Positions 52,978 through 62,599 of a stretch of DNA of 64,000 bases are shown here, piece by piece. This stretch comes from Streptomyces sp. TBY4. Lineage in GTDB: Bacteria > Actinomycetota > Actinomycetes > Streptomycetales > Streptomycetaceae. Under the pieces are notes generated by a model, which was not told the DNA's origin, searched no databases, and saw nothing but the letters and a program-made list of their open reading frames with translations. Position numbers and translations under genes: made by a program. The stretch's first letter is position 1. Every line of letters starts with the position of its first letter. The DNA is taken from the NCBI RefSeq assembly GCF_024213195.1, contig NZ_JANAVF010000001.1:496001-560000 (forward strand). Reading direction: 5' to 3'.

Positions 52978-53634
52978 TCACCTCCTGGGGAGCAGCAAAG
53001 AACGGTGCCATTCGTAAAACGCCGGCAGTACGGCACGCAGTACGCGAAAGGCCGATATTCCCCCGCGAACGGTGCCGATACGGACGAGCTCATGCTCCGG
53101 AGCGTCCACGATCACCCGGACGGCCGCAACCGGACGCTCCGGGCCCCCCGGGGCACTCCCGGCCCGGGTCGCGGTCCACAGGGTGGCGGCCGACTCCATG
53201 TCGACCCCGATGGCGCCGCCCGCGCGCAGCTGGGCGCGCTCCTGGCCCCGGACGACGTGGTCGGATCCGGTCAGCGGGCCGAGGTGCACGGTCCGCCCGG
53301 GCACGGCCCGGGCCAGCGCCTCGGCGAGCTGCGCGGTCCCCACGCAGCCGACCGTGCCGCGCGGGTCCCGGGTCTCCTCGGCGACGATCAGGTCGCCGGG
53401 GCTCATGCCGGGCATCAGCCCGGCGCAGAATCCGGTGGCGAGCACGGCGGCGCCGCGCAGCCGGGGCTCGGCCAGCCTGGAGCCGACGGCGCGCTCGGCC
53501 GCGCGCGGCCCCATGCCGGTGCGCAGGACCTCGTACGGCCCTGGCGCGCCGCCGCGCAGGGCCATCCGCTCGATGCGCAGGGCGCAGGCGATCAGCAGCG
53601 GCGGCGGGGCGGCCGCGGCCGGGCCGCCGGTCAT
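52978..53634 (-). CDS. hpnG: Hopanoid phosphorylase-like protein HpnG
   Basis: A 218-residue nucleosidase/phosphorylase-family protein that removes adenine from adenosylhopane. It has VLRTGMGPRAAERAVGS, ATGFCAGLMPGMSPGDLIVA and IGVDMESAATLW. ATG 53634 overlaps the shc stop (ATGA). Confidence 0.92.
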   Translation of the reverse strand: MTGGPAAAAPPPLLIACALRIERMALRGGAPGPYEVLRTGMGPRAAERAVGSRLAEPRLRGAAVLATGFCAGLMPGMSPGDLIVAEETRDPRGTVGCVGTAQLAEALARAVPGRTVHLGPLTGSDHVVRGQERAQLRAGGAIGVDMESAATLWTATRAGSAPGGPERPVAAVRVIVDAPEHELVRIGTVRGGISAFRVLRAVLPAFYEWHRSLLLPRR

Positions 53635-55628
53635 CGTGCCTCCCCGGGGGAGGTGGACGAGGACGGGAGGGCGGCCGGATCGGCGTACCGCCCGCCCGGG
53701 CCGAACGGTTCTCCGTACAGGTAGCGGCCCAGCGCGGTGAGCGGGAACACCTGGCGGTACAGGTGGTAGTTGATGGAGAAGTCCCAGGGGAATCCGGTGC
53801 CGGTGAAGTACGGCTCGTCCCAGGTGCCGTCGGCGCGCTGGGTGGAGACGAGGTAGCCGATCCCGCGGCGCACGGATCGCGCCTCGCGCTCCCCCGCCGA
53901 CAGCAGGGCCATCAGCGCCCACGCCGTCTGCGAGGCGGTCGAGGCGCCCTTGCCCGCCCAGGACGGGTCCTGGTAGGAGCGCTGGTCCTCGCCCCATCCC
54001 CCGTCCTCGTTCTGTACGGATTCCAGCCAGGCCACGGCGCGCCGGATCGCGGGGTGCGAGGGGGCGAAGCCGGCGGCGGTCAGCGCCGGGATCACCGAGC
54101 CGGTGCCGTAGACGTAGTTGGTGCCCCAGCGGCCGAACCAGCCGCCGTTCGGGTCCTGTTCGGCGAGGAGCCAGGCGATGCCGCGCCGGGTGCGCGCGTC
54201 GCCGGCCCGGCCCTCGACGGCGAGCATCTCCACGACGTGGGCGGTGACGTCGGCCGAGGGCGGGTCGATGACCTCGCCGAAGTCGCAGAAGGGCAGCTTG
54301 TTGGGGAGGGGGCTGGTGTTGTCGGCGTCGAAGGCGCCCCAGGCTCCGTTCTTCGACTGCATGCCGAGGTTCCAGGACACGCCGCGGGCGATGGCCCCCT
54401 CCACCCGTGCCGGGTCGGGGTGCTTGACGCGGCGCAGCGCGAGGACGACCTCGGCGGTGTCGTCGATGTCGGGGTAGTTGTCGTTGTGGAACTCGAACGC
54501 CCAGCCGCCCGGGGCCAGTCCGGGCCGGCGCACGGCCCAGTCCCCGCTGCGGACGATCTCCTCGTCGAGCATCCAGTCGGCGGCCTTGACCAGGGCGGGG
54601 TGGTCGGGGCGCAGGCCCGCGTCGGCCAGTGCGATGGCGGCGAGGCAGGTGTCCCACACCGGGGACTGGCAGGCCTCGATCATGCGGGCGCCGTCGGCGC
54701 GCCAGACGGCGAAGCGGTCCAGGGACTCCAGTCCGGCGCGCATCACCGGGTGCTGCAGGTCGTAGCCGAGCAGGTGCAGGGCGATGACGGAGTACACGGC
54801 GGGCGGCTGGATGCCGCCCCAGCAGCCGTCGTTCTCCTGGCGTTCCACGATCCAGCGGCCGGCGCTGGCCATGGCCGCCGCGCGCAGCCGGCGCGGGGCG
54901 AACCTGCGGTAGACGTGCAGGGCCTTGTCCATCCGCTGGAAGGCGCCGTCCCAACTGGCCAGCGGTGCGGGCTTCCTGGCGGGGAACGGCGTCCGCGCGT
55001 CGGTGTGCAGCTCGTCCAGGGCGAAGGGGGCCGGGCGGACCGGGCGCAGGGCGGAGACCACGGTGAGGGGCACGATGGTCTGGCGGGCCCAGCAGCCGAA
55101 GTCGTAGATGTTCAGCGGCACCCAGGGCGGCAGGAAGAGCAGTTCGGGCGGGAGTTCGGGCAGGTGGTCCCAGCTCCACCAGCCGAACAGGGCCAGCCAG
55201 ATGCGGGTGAAGACGCGGGCGCCCGCCACTCCCCCGTGGGCCCGGATCCACGCCGAGGCGCGGGCCATGTGCGGGGCATCGGGCTCGTCTCCGGCGAGGC
55301 GCAGGGCCACGTAGGCCTCGACGGTGGCGGACAGGTCGGAGGGGCCGCCGTGGAAGGTGGCCCAAGTGCCGTCGTCCTGCTGCTCCCCGCGGATGAACAG
55401 GGCCGCGGCCCGGGTGGTGGGCTCGTCCCGGATCCCGAGGAACTGGCGCAGCAGCAGGTCCTCGGCGTCCATGGTGACGTTGGTCTCCAGGTCGCCCTTC
55501 CACCAGCCGGCCTCGTCCTGCCGGTCGAGCAGGTCCCGGACGGCCCGCTCGATGGCCTCGCGGACGCGCCGGGTTTCCTTCGGTCCGGCGCCGCAGGCCT
55601 GGGCGCCGCCGTCGGTCGTCGCAGTCAT
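53631..55628 (-). CDS. shc: Squalene-hopene cyclase
   Basis: A 665-residue class II terpene cyclase converting squalene to hopene. The catalytic DxDDTA is present as NYPDIDDTAEVV near residue 390, and QW repeats recur (QDEAGWWKGD, QRADGTWDEPYFTGTGFP, QDPNGGWFGRW). It is a peripheral membrane enzyme. A 125-bp gap separates it from the prenyl synthase gene upstream. Confidence 0.97.
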   Translation of the reverse strand: MTATTDGGAQACGAGPKETRRVREAIERAVRDLLDRQDEAGWWKGDLETNVTMDAEDLLLRQFLGIRDEPTTRAAALFIRGEQQDDGTWATFHGGPSDLSATVEAYVALRLAGDEPDAPHMARASAWIRAHGGVAGARVFTRIWLALFGWWSWDHLPELPPELLFLPPWVPLNIYDFGCWARQTIVPLTVVSALRPVRPAPFALDELHTDARTPFPARKPAPLASWDGAFQRMDKALHVYRRFAPRRLRAAAMASAGRWIVERQENDGCWGGIQPPAVYSVIALHLLGYDLQHPVMRAGLESLDRFAVWRADGARMIEACQSPVWDTCLAAIALADAGLRPDHPALVKAADWMLDEEIVRSGDWAVRRPGLAPGGWAFEFHNDNYPDIDDTAEVVLALRRVKHPDPARVEGAIARGVSWNLGMQSKNGAWGAFDADNTSPLPNKLPFCDFGEVIDPPSADVTAHVVEMLAVEGRAGDARTRRGIAWLLAEQDPNGGWFGRWGTNYVYGTGSVIPALTAAGFAPSHPAIRRAVAWLESVQNEDGGWGEDQRSYQDPSWAGKGASTASQTAWALMALLSAGEREARSVRRGIGYLVSTQRADGTWDEPYFTGTGFPWDFSINYHLYRQVFPLTALGRYLYGEPFGPGGRYADPAALPSSSTSPGEAR

Positions 55629-55753
55629 GGCTTCCCCTATGCGTGCAGTGTCCTCTGCTGTCCTCCGCTGTACTGGGGGTCGCCGTCGGCCGGTACTACA
55701 GCCAGTCAGTACCGGCCGGCGACTGGCGATTCATATGCGCGTACGGGTGGCGA

Positions 55754-56935
55754 TCACCTCTTGCGCACGACGACGAAGTCGGCGAGCGCCACGAGCTGCT
55801 CGCGCACGCGCTGGTCCATGTCCACGTCGTCGAGGGCCCTGATGGCGATCTCGTACTGGCGGCGCGCCTCGTCGGCGGTCCACTGGCGGCCGCCGGCCGC
55901 CTCGATGAGCGCGGCGCGGGCCGCGAACTCCTCCTCGGAGAAGTTCTCGAAGTCGTTGCTCTTGGCGTCGGCGGCGAGCAGTTCGGTCAGCTCCTCGCAG
56001 GCCGGTCCGCCGGCCGCGAGGGCGGCGACCACGGGCAGCGACTTCTTGCGCTGGCGCAGGTCGCTCCAGGTCTGCTTGCCGGTGGACTCCGGGTCGCCCC
56101 AGATGCCGAGCAGGTCGTCGACGGCCTGGAAGGCGAGGCCGAGGTGGTAGCCGTACTCCTCCAGCTTGTCGGCCGTACGGTCGTCCGCGCCGCCGAGCAC
56201 GGCGCCGATGGAGACCGCGCAGGCGAGCAGGGCGCCGGTCTTGTTGCCCTCCATCTCCAGGCATTCCTCGACGGTGACGCTCTCGCGGTGCTCGTAGGAG
56301 ATGTCCTGGGCCTGGCCGTCGATGAGCTTGCGGCTCGCGGTGGTCAGGCGGCGGGCCGCGCGGCCGGCCTCGACGGTGCCGAGTTCCAGCAGCACCTCGT
56401 TGGCCAGGGCGAACAGTGCGTCGCCGACCAGGATGGCGAGGGCGGGTCCGTGGACCTTCCACACCGTGTCGCGGTGGCGGCGCTGTTCGTCGCCGTCCAT
56501 CAGGTCGTCGTGCAGCAGCGAGAAGTTGTGGACGAGTTCGACGGCGACGGCGCCGGGGATGCCGACTTCGGCGGCGGCGCCGGCGGCCTCCGCCGAGAGC
56601 AGGGCGAGGGCGGGGCGGACGGCTTTGCCGCCGTCGCCGTCCGCCGGGTTGCCGTGGGCGTCGATCCAGCCGAAGTGGTAGGCGGCGACGGTGTCCATGG
56701 GCGCGGCGAGCCGGTCCACGGCGGCGCGGAGCACGGGCGTCGAGAGCGTACGGCCTCGTTCGAGGAGGGCGAGCGTGTCCGCCTTCTCCCCGCCGGCCGG
56801 GCCCGCACTGGCGTCCGTGTTCTCGACGGCCGGATTCCCCGGGTTCACTGGCTCTCCTCTGGTTCCTGTACGTACTGCGATGCGTGAAGCTGCGGTGCGT
56901 GAAGCTGTCGTGCGTGCTGCTGTGGTGCCGGTCAT
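55754..56935 (-). CDS. Polyprenyl diphosphate synthase of the hopanoid cluster
   Basis: A trans-prenyl synthase supplying farnesyl (or geranylgeranyl) diphosphate. First Asp-rich motif: HNFSLLHDDLMDGD; second: FQAVDDLLGIWGD; GGKAVRPALALLSAEA also fits. ATG 56935 overlaps the hpnE stop and has GGAGG, giving 393 residues with a Thr/Ala-rich repetitive leader; GTG 56848 (364 residues, own GGAG site) is equally plausible and matches the usual N-terminus better. Confidence 0.92.
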   Translation of the reverse strand: MTGTTAARTTASRTAASRIAVRTGTRGEPVNPGNPAVENTDASAGPAGGEKADTLALLERGRTLSTPVLRAAVDRLAAPMDTVAAYHFGWIDAHGNPADGDGGKAVRPALALLSAEAAGAAAEVGIPGAVAVELVHNFSLLHDDLMDGDEQRRHRDTVWKVHGPALAILVGDALFALANEVLLELGTVEAGRAARRLTTASRKLIDGQAQDISYEHRESVTVEECLEMEGNKTGALLACAVSIGAVLGGADDRTADKLEEYGYHLGLAFQAVDDLLGIWGDPESTGKQTWSDLRQRKKSLPVVAALAAGGPACEELTELLAADAKSNDFENFSEEEFAARAALIEAAGGRQWTADEARRQYEIAIRALDDVDMDQRVREQLVALADFVVVRKR

Positions 56936-58305
56936 ACCGCCTCCTGCAAGGGGTGTTCGCGGTGGCGGCCCAGCGGGGCGAGCGCGGCGTGGGCCGCGTT
57001 CAGTCCGCTGCGGACGGCGCTCTCCATGGTCGCGGGCCAACCGGTCGCGGTCCACGCACCGGCGAGGTAGAGGCCCGGCGTGTCGGTCCGGGTTCCGGGT
57101 CGCAGCCGGCCGACGCCGGGGGTGGGGGCGAAGGTCGCGGTGCGCTCGCGGGTGACGAAGAAGTCCCGCACCTTGGCTCCGCGCGCGGCGGGCAGCAGCC
57201 GTTCCAGCTCGGGCAGGTACTTCGCGCGCAGCACCGAGACGGGTTCGTCGATGTCCTCGTGGGCGACGGACTGGGACAGCGCCAGGTACTGGCCGCCGTC
57301 GGGGAGTCCGGAGGAGTCGGTGCGGTCGAAGACCCACTGGACCGGGGAGCCGAGGGCCGCGAAGAAGGGCTGCCTGAGGACCTTTCGGTCGTAGACGACG
57401 TGCACGTTGAGGATCGGCGCGGTGCCGATGTCGAGCAGGGCGTCGGGGTCGGCGAGGGCTCCGGCGGGCAGCAGTCCGTGCGCCTCGCGCTGCGGCACTG
57501 CGAGCACGACGGTGCCGGCGTCGAAGGAGCCCTCCTCGGTGGCCACCCGCCAACCGCCCTCCGCGGTACGGGAGATGTCGGTGACCCGGGTGCGCAGCGA
57601 GGTGGTCACCCCGGCGGCGTCCAGGGCCTTGCGGGCGAGGGTGTCGTGCAGGTCGCCGAGCGGTACGCGGGCCCAGCCGATGTCGGCCGCGCCGTTCTCG
57701 GAGAGCAGGCCGGTCTTGAAGACCATGGCGGCCAGGCCCAGCGAGGACTGCCCGGCGGTGGCGTTGAGCGTGGCGATGCCGACGAGGTCCCACAGCGCCT
57801 CGATGGTGCGCGGGGACTGGCCGTACCGGCCGAGCCAGGTCGCGAAGTCCACGCCGTCGAGCGCCGGGTCTGCGGGGTCGAGGCGGCGCAGCGCGAGGGC
57901 GGCGCGCCCGACGGAGGCCCGCTCCGCGAGCGAGAGGTGCGGGTAGCGGGCGAGGGAGCCCGCCAGGTGCAGGGGTACGGGCAGGGCGCTGCGGCGCAGC
58001 CGGCCGAGCCGGGGGCCGCCGGGGTGGGCGACGTCGAGGACGGGCACGTCGAGCCGGTCCTGCAGGGGTGCCAGCTCCGCGCCCTCGATGCGGTCGAGGA
58101 ACCACCGGTAGGCGGTGCAGCAGCGCAGGTAGACGTGCTGCCCGTTGTCCACGGTCAGCTCCCCGCGCTTGAAGGAGAACGCCAGGCCGCCGAGGCGGGG
58201 CCGGCCCTCCAGCAGGGTCACCCGCAGGCCGGCGTCGGCGAGTTCCAGCGCGGTGGTGACGCCGGCGAGCCCGCCGCCGACGACCACGGCGTGATCCGCG
58301 CTCAT
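56932..58305 (-). CDS. hpnE: Hydroxysqualene dehydroxylase HpnE
   Basis: A 457-residue FAD-dependent amine-oxidase-fold protein that reduces hydroxysqualene to squalene. The FAD motif VVVGGGLAGVTTALELAD lies at the N-terminus, with LLEGRPRLGG after it and GLYLAGAWTATGWPATMESA at the end. It acts after HpnC/HpnD. ATG 58305 with GAGGAGG. Confidence 0.95.
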   Translation of the reverse strand: MSADHAVVVGGGLAGVTTALELADAGLRVTLLEGRPRLGGLAFSFKRGELTVDNGQHVYLRCCTAYRWFLDRIEGAELAPLQDRLDVPVLDVAHPGGPRLGRLRRSALPVPLHLAGSLARYPHLSLAERASVGRAALALRRLDPADPALDGVDFATWLGRYGQSPRTIEALWDLVGIATLNATAGQSSLGLAAMVFKTGLLSENGAADIGWARVPLGDLHDTLARKALDAAGVTTSLRTRVTDISRTAEGGWRVATEEGSFDAGTVVLAVPQREAHGLLPAGALADPDALLDIGTAPILNVHVVYDRKVLRQPFFAALGSPVQWVFDRTDSSGLPDGGQYLALSQSVAHEDIDEPVSVLRAKYLPELERLLPAARGAKVRDFFVTRERTATFAPTPGVGRLRPGTRTDTPGLYLAGAWTATGWPATMESAVRSGLNAAHAALAPLGRHREHPLQEAV

Positions 58306-58368
58306 GCGTCCTCCTCTGTCGCTCCCAGGGACGCCGCGGGGCGCCGCGGGGTTGCTCCCGCCGGCCCC

Positions 58369-58422
58369 GGACGTCCCGTCGACCCCGGACGTCCCGGACG
58401 TCCCGGACGTCCCGGACGTCCC
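58369..58422. repeat. 9-bp tandem repeat between hpnE and hpnD
   Basis: GGACGTCCC is repeated four times head to tail (58387-58422) and once more at 58369-58377, within the 145-bp gap between hpnE and hpnD. Each unit contains the palindrome GACGTC. Confidence 0.75.
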
Positions 58423-58450
58423 GTCGGCACGGTTCGCCGGCCCGCCGGCA

Positions 58451-59485
58451 TCAGAGCCGCCTCCTGGTGCTCTGGCGCGCGATGGTCCGCGCGTCGAGGC
58501 CGGAGAGGCCGCGGACGGCCACGTACGCCTTCTCGTGCGGCGGCAGCGAGACCCGGCCGCGGAGCACGGCCTCCGGCTCGCGCTCGATGCGGTCGAGCAG
58601 GCGCCGGTAGATGCCGGCCATGGCCGCGACGCAGGCGCCGCTGCGCCGGTCGAGCAGGGGCAGCAGCCGGTAGCCCTCCACGAACAGGGCGCGGGCGCGC
58701 CGGACTTCGTGGTGGACCAGCCCGGCGAAGTCGGCGCCGGCGGGCATCCGGGCGCTCTGGAAGCCGTCGGAGCAGCCGAACTTGGCGAGGTCCTCGGCGG
58801 GCAGGTAGGTCCGGCCGTTGCCGGCGTCCTCGCGAACGTCCCGCAGGATGTTGGTGAGTTGCAGGGCGAGACCGAGGGTGTCGGCGTACTCGCCGGCCCG
58901 TGCCGCGTCGTGCGCGCCGGAGCCGGCGGCCGCGCCGGGCCCGTTGGAGTGCGCGGTGCCGAAGACGCCGAGCGAGAGCCGGCCGATGGCTCCGGCCACG
59001 CAGCGGCAGTAGACCTTGAGGTCGTCCCAGGTCTCGTAGGTCTCCCCGCGGACGTCCATGAGGACGCCGTCGATGAGTTCGTCGAGCCCTTCGAGCGGGA
59101 TCGGGAAGCGCCGCGAGGCGTGCGCGAGGGCGACCGCGACCGGGTCGGTGTCGTCCTCGTCGACCTCCTCGGCGCGGATCCGGCCCAGCAGGGTGCGGGT
59201 CTCCTCCAGCCGGGTCAGCTTGACCTCGTGCGGCAGCGTGCCGTCGCCGATGTCGTCGACCCGCCGGGAGAAGGCGTACAGCGCGGACATCGCCTGCCGC
59301 TTGTCCGCGGGCAGCAGCCGGATGCCGTAGGCGAAGTTGCGCGCCTGCGAGCCGGTCACGGCCTCGCAGTAGCTGTAGGCGGCCGAAATCGGTGCGGACA
59401 TGGCGGACATGGGTGTCGGCACGGACGGCACGTACGGCGCGCCCGGTGCGGAAGCGTGTGTGGGGCCCTCCACGGTCGGGCTCAC
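58451..59485 (-). CDS. hpnD: Presqualene diphosphate synthase HpnD
   Basis: A 344-residue squalene/phytoene-synthase-fold enzyme joining two farnesyl diphosphates. Asp-rich motifs: SRRVDDIGDG near residue 72 and NILRDVREDAGNGRTYLP near residue 205. GTG 59485 overlaps the hpnC stop (GTGA). The first 28 residues are a variable Pro/Ser-rich leader. Confidence 0.95.
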   Translation of the reverse strand: MSPTVEGPTHASAPGAPYVPSVPTPMSAMSAPISAAYSYCEAVTGSQARNFAYGIRLLPADKRQAMSALYAFSRRVDDIGDGTLPHEVKLTRLEETRTLLGRIRAEEVDEDDTDPVAVALAHASRRFPIPLEGLDELIDGVLMDVRGETYETWDDLKVYCRCVAGAIGRLSLGVFGTAHSNGPGAAAGSGAHDAARAGEYADTLGLALQLTNILRDVREDAGNGRTYLPAEDLAKFGCSDGFQSARMPAGADFAGLVHHEVRRARALFVEGYRLLPLLDRRSGACVAAMAGIYRRLLDRIEREPEAVLRGRVSLPPHEKAYVAVRGLSGLDARTIARQSTRRRL

Positions 59486-60465
59486 CCCTTTCTCGGCGCT
59501 GTGCGCAGGACGGCGGCCACCTCGCGGAGCAAGCCGCTCCTGGTGGCCTTGGGCGGGCCGGGCAGAACGTCGAAGCCGGCGGCGGTGACGGCTCGCAGGG
59601 CGGCGCGTCCTCCTCCCACGAAGCCGGCGAGCAGCAGCCGGAGCCTTCCGTGGACGCTGCCCACGAGCGGCGTGCCTTCGTCGAGGAGTTCTCGCGCCCG
59701 TTCGGTTTCGAAGGCGACGAGGGCGCGTACGGACGCCCCCGCGGACGGGGCCTTCAGGTCGGTCTCGGTCACGTGGAAGCGGCGCATGTCCTCGCCCGGG
59801 AGGTAGATCCGGTCCCGGGCCAGGTCCTCTGCGACGTCCTGGAGGTGTTCGGCGATCTGCAGGGCGGTGCAGACGGCGTCGGAGCGGCGGATCCGCTCGG
59901 GGGTGCTGGTGCCGGTGAGGTCCAGCACGAGCCGGCCCACCGGGTTGGCGGAGAGCTCGCAGTAGCCGACGAGCTCGCCGTACGTCGCGTAGCGCGCGAC
60001 CCGCTGGTCCTGGCGGTTGGCCTCGATCAGCGCAAGAAACGATTCGGGGGTGAGCCCGTGGGCGCGCACGACGGGCTGCAGGGCCAGCGTCAGGGGGTGG
60101 CGCGGAGGCCCGTCGGTACCGCCGAAGACGCGCGCCAGGTCGGCTTCGAGGGCGTCGAGCATGGCGAGCCGGTCGTCCGCGGCGGCGGGGTCGAGGCCGA
60201 GCAGCACGGCGTCGCGGCCGCCCGGGGCGAGGTCCCCGTCGCCGATGTCGTCGACCAGGCGGGCGTACCCGTAGACCGCCATCAGGCCCTCGCGCCAGGC
60301 GCGGGGCAGGAAGGCGGGGGCCACGGGGAAGTTCTCGGAGCCCGCCTTGCCGAGGGTGGCGGCGCCGGGCCGCTCCTCGAAGAGGGCGCCGGGGTGCGCG
60401 GCGTGGGAGCCGGGGGCGTCGGACGGCTCGTGCGGCCGGGGGCTGGTGCCGTGCCCGGGGGTCAC
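59482..60465 (-). CDS. hpnC: Hydroxysqualene synthase HpnC
   Basis: A 327-residue squalene-synthase-fold protein turning presqualene diphosphate into hydroxysqualene. Motifs: ENFPVAPAFLPRAWREGLMAVYGYARLVDDIGD (first Asp motif) and LQDVAEDLARDRIYLPGEDM (second). It is the first hopanoid gene. GTG 60465 is chosen. Confidence 0.95.
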   Translation of the reverse strand: MTPGHGTSPRPHEPSDAPGSHAAHPGALFEERPGAATLGKAGSENFPVAPAFLPRAWREGLMAVYGYARLVDDIGDGDLAPGGRDAVLLGLDPAAADDRLAMLDALEADLARVFGGTDGPPRHPLTLALQPVVRAHGLTPESFLALIEANRQDQRVARYATYGELVGYCELSANPVGRLVLDLTGTSTPERIRRSDAVCTALQIAEHLQDVAEDLARDRIYLPGEDMRRFHVTETDLKAPSAGASVRALVAFETERARELLDEGTPLVGSVHGRLRLLLAGFVGGGRAALRAVTAAGFDVLPGPPKATRSGLLREVAAVLRTAPRKG

Positions 60466-60804
60466 CGCCCGCCGCCCGGGGCGGGGACGGCCGTCGTGCC
60501 TGGGGGCCGGAGAATTCCCGTAGCCATTGCCGTCACATCTCCCGTTCTACACTGCCAACCCAATACATCCCATTTCGGACACGCCGCCGCACTTTCCCCG
60601 GCGGGTATCGGGTTATTCACCTATGGGGGGAATCGCACCCCTTGCCCACGATTGAGGCCTGGTCCAGCTTACGCTGTACAACGCCGCCGGACCTCGACGG
60701 GTATTCGCTCCGCCGCACCATGTCGCTCCGCCGCACCAAGTCGCCCGCACGGCATGCCGCGGCCCCCGCCGCCGGACGCGGTGGGGGCCGTCGGTGGAAT
60801 TCCG
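60466..60804. other. Promoter region of the hopanoid operon
   Basis: The 339 bp contain no convincing gene. The hopanoid operon promoter should lie here: on the minus strand GTGTAGAACG (near 60549-60558) gives a TAGAAC-like -10. Several copies of TCCGCCGCACCA-like sequence occur near 60708-60740. A terminator for the upstream ABC gene is not obvious. Confidence 0.35.
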
Positions 60805-61581
60805 TCAGCTGGTCGCCTTCTCGTACGCCGACACGACTTCCTCGGTGGGGCCGTCCATCAGGAGTTCGCCCCGCTCCAGCCACAGCACCCGGTCGCAGGT
60901 GTCGCGGATGGACTTGTTGTTGTGGCTCACCAGGAAAACGGTTCCGGCGGACTTGCGCAGTTCTCGGATGCGGTCCTCGGAACGCACCTGGAACTTCCGG
61001 TCGCCCGTGGCCAGCGCCTCGTCGATCATCAGGACGTCGTGGTCCTTCGCCGCGGCAATGGAGAAGCGCAGGCGCGCCGCCATGCCGGAGGAGTAGGTCC
61101 GCATCGGCAGGGAGATGAAGTCCCCCTTCTCGTTGATGCCCGAGAAGTCGACGATGTCCTGGTAGCGCTCGCGGATCTGCGCGCGGGTCATCCCCATCGC
61201 GAGACCGCCGAGGACCACGTTGCGCTCGCCGGTGAGGTCGTTCATCAGCGCCGCGTTGACACCCAGCAGCGAGGGCTGGCCGTCGGTGTAGACCTTGCCC
61301 GACTCGCAGGGCAGCAGGCCCGCGATGGCACGCAGCAGCGTGGACTTGCCGGAGCCGTTGGAGCCGATGAGGCCGATGGCCTCGCCCCGGTACGCCGTGA
61401 AGGAGACCCCGCGCACGGCGTGGACCCGGCGGACGCCCGGTGCGTCGCCGCGCCGGCGGACTATCTTGCTGAGCGCCGCCGTGGCGCTGCCCCTGCCGGA
61501 GCTGCCGGTGTTGACCCGGTAGACGATGTGGACGTCGTCGGCGATGACGGTGGGGATGTGTCCATGCTTGTTCTCAGCCAC
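60805..61581 (-). CDS. ABC transporter ATP-binding protein, polysaccharide/teichoic acid type (Wzt/TagH-like)
   Basis: A 258-residue ATPase. Walker A GSNGSGKSTLLRAIAG near residue 75, signature YSSGMAARLRFSIA (SSGM variant of LSGGQ, typical of Wzt/TagH) and Walker B VLMIDEALATGD. It powers export of an undecaprenyl-linked glycopolymer with the permease encoded before it. The genes overlap by 8 bp. Confidence 0.93.
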   Translation of the reverse strand: MAENKHGHIPTVIADDVHIVYRVNTGSSGRGSATAALSKIVRRRGDAPGVRRVHAVRGVSFTAYRGEAIGLIGSNGSGKSTLLRAIAGLLPCESGKVYTDGQPSLLGVNAALMNDLTGERNVVLGGLAMGMTRAQIRERYQDIVDFSGINEKGDFISLPMRTYSSGMAARLRFSIAAAKDHDVLMIDEALATGDRKFQVRSEDRIRELRKSAGTVFLVSHNNKSIRDTCDRVLWLERGELLMDGPTEEVVSAYEKATS

Positions 61582-62503
61582 GGCCGTAACGCTCCTCAGC
61601 CTTCCAGAAGTACACGAATCCGCCGAGTCCGATCACGACCGCCCAGCCGATGGCGAAGGCCCAGACGTGGGGCGGCAGGTTCTCCCGGCCGTACCCGTCG
61701 ATGAGCGCGAAGCGGATCAGGTCCATGTAGATGGCGGCCGGATTCCACAGCAGGAGGTCCGCGATCCACGCGGGCTTGTCCTCGAGCATCACCTTGATCG
61801 AGAACATGACGCCCGAGGTGTACATCCACGTGCGCGTGACGAACGGCATGAGCTGCGCGAGGTCGGGGGTCTTGGAACCCATCCGCGCGAAGATCAGGGC
61901 GAGGCCGGTGTTGAAGGCGAACTGGAGGACCAGCGCCGGGATCACGAGCAGCCACGACAGGCTCGGGTAGTTGCCGAATCCGATCGTGACCACGAACACG
62001 ACGATCATCGAGAACATCAGCTGCTGGAGCTGCTGGAGCGAGAAGGAGATCGGCAGCGAGGCGCGCGGGAAGTGCAGGGCGCGGACCAGGCCGATATTGC
62101 CCGGGATCGCTCTGACACCCGCCATCAGCGAGCTCTGCGTGAAGGTGAAGACGAAGACGCCGATCACCAGGAAGGGGATGTAGTCGTGCTTGGCGATGCC
62201 TTTGCTGGCGCCGAGGATCAGCCCGAAGATCAGGTAGTAGACCAGCGCGTTCAGCAGGGGGGTCGCCACCTGCCAGATCTGGCCGAGCTTCGCCTGGCTG
62301 TACTGCGCCATCAGCTTGGCCCGAGAGAACGCGATGATGAAGTGGCGGCGCTCCCAGAGCTGGCGCACGTACGGGACGAGGCCCGGCCGGGCGCCGCTGA
62401 CGGAGAGGCCGTACTTCCTGGCGAGCTCCGCGGGGCTCAGCCCGGCGTCTTCGGACGGCCGCCTGCTCGTGGCAAGGGTTCCGTCCTGGGTTGTGTCACT
62501 CAC
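61574..62503 (-). CDS. ABC transporter permease, polysaccharide/teichoic acid type (Wzm/TagG-like)
   Basis: A 309-residue ABC-2 permease with six hydrophobic segments from about residue 75 onward. The N-terminal cytoplasmic region has LWERRHFIIAFSRAKLMAQY and LGQIWQVATPLLNALVYYLIFG typical of Wzm/TagG. Its partner ATPase follows immediately. ATG 62503. Confidence 0.93.
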   Translation of the reverse strand: MSDTTQDGTLATSRRPSEDAGLSPAELARKYGLSVSGARPGLVPYVRQLWERRHFIIAFSRAKLMAQYSQAKLGQIWQVATPLLNALVYYLIFGLILGASKGIAKHDYIPFLVIGVFVFTFTQSSLMAGVRAIPGNIGLVRALHFPRASLPISFSLQQLQQLMFSMIVVFVVTIGFGNYPSLSWLLVIPALVLQFAFNTGLALIFARMGSKTPDLAQLMPFVTRTWMYTSGVMFSIKVMLEDKPAWIADLLLWNPAAIYMDLIRFALIDGYGRENLPPHVWAFAIGWAVVIGLGGFVYFWKAEERYGRG

Positions 62504-62599
62504 AAGATGAAACTTTCCGTCTTCATGATGCGGCAGAAGGTGGCATCGGGCCTGAGTCGATCGGTTCGTGATCGCGCCATGGTCTCAGACCCGGACGAG

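Noticed and set aside
52908..56150. A very long open frame on the plus strand across the hopanoid genes
   Set aside because: It runs antisense to hpnH, hpnG and shc, all with clear motifs. High GC leaves long open frames opposite real genes.
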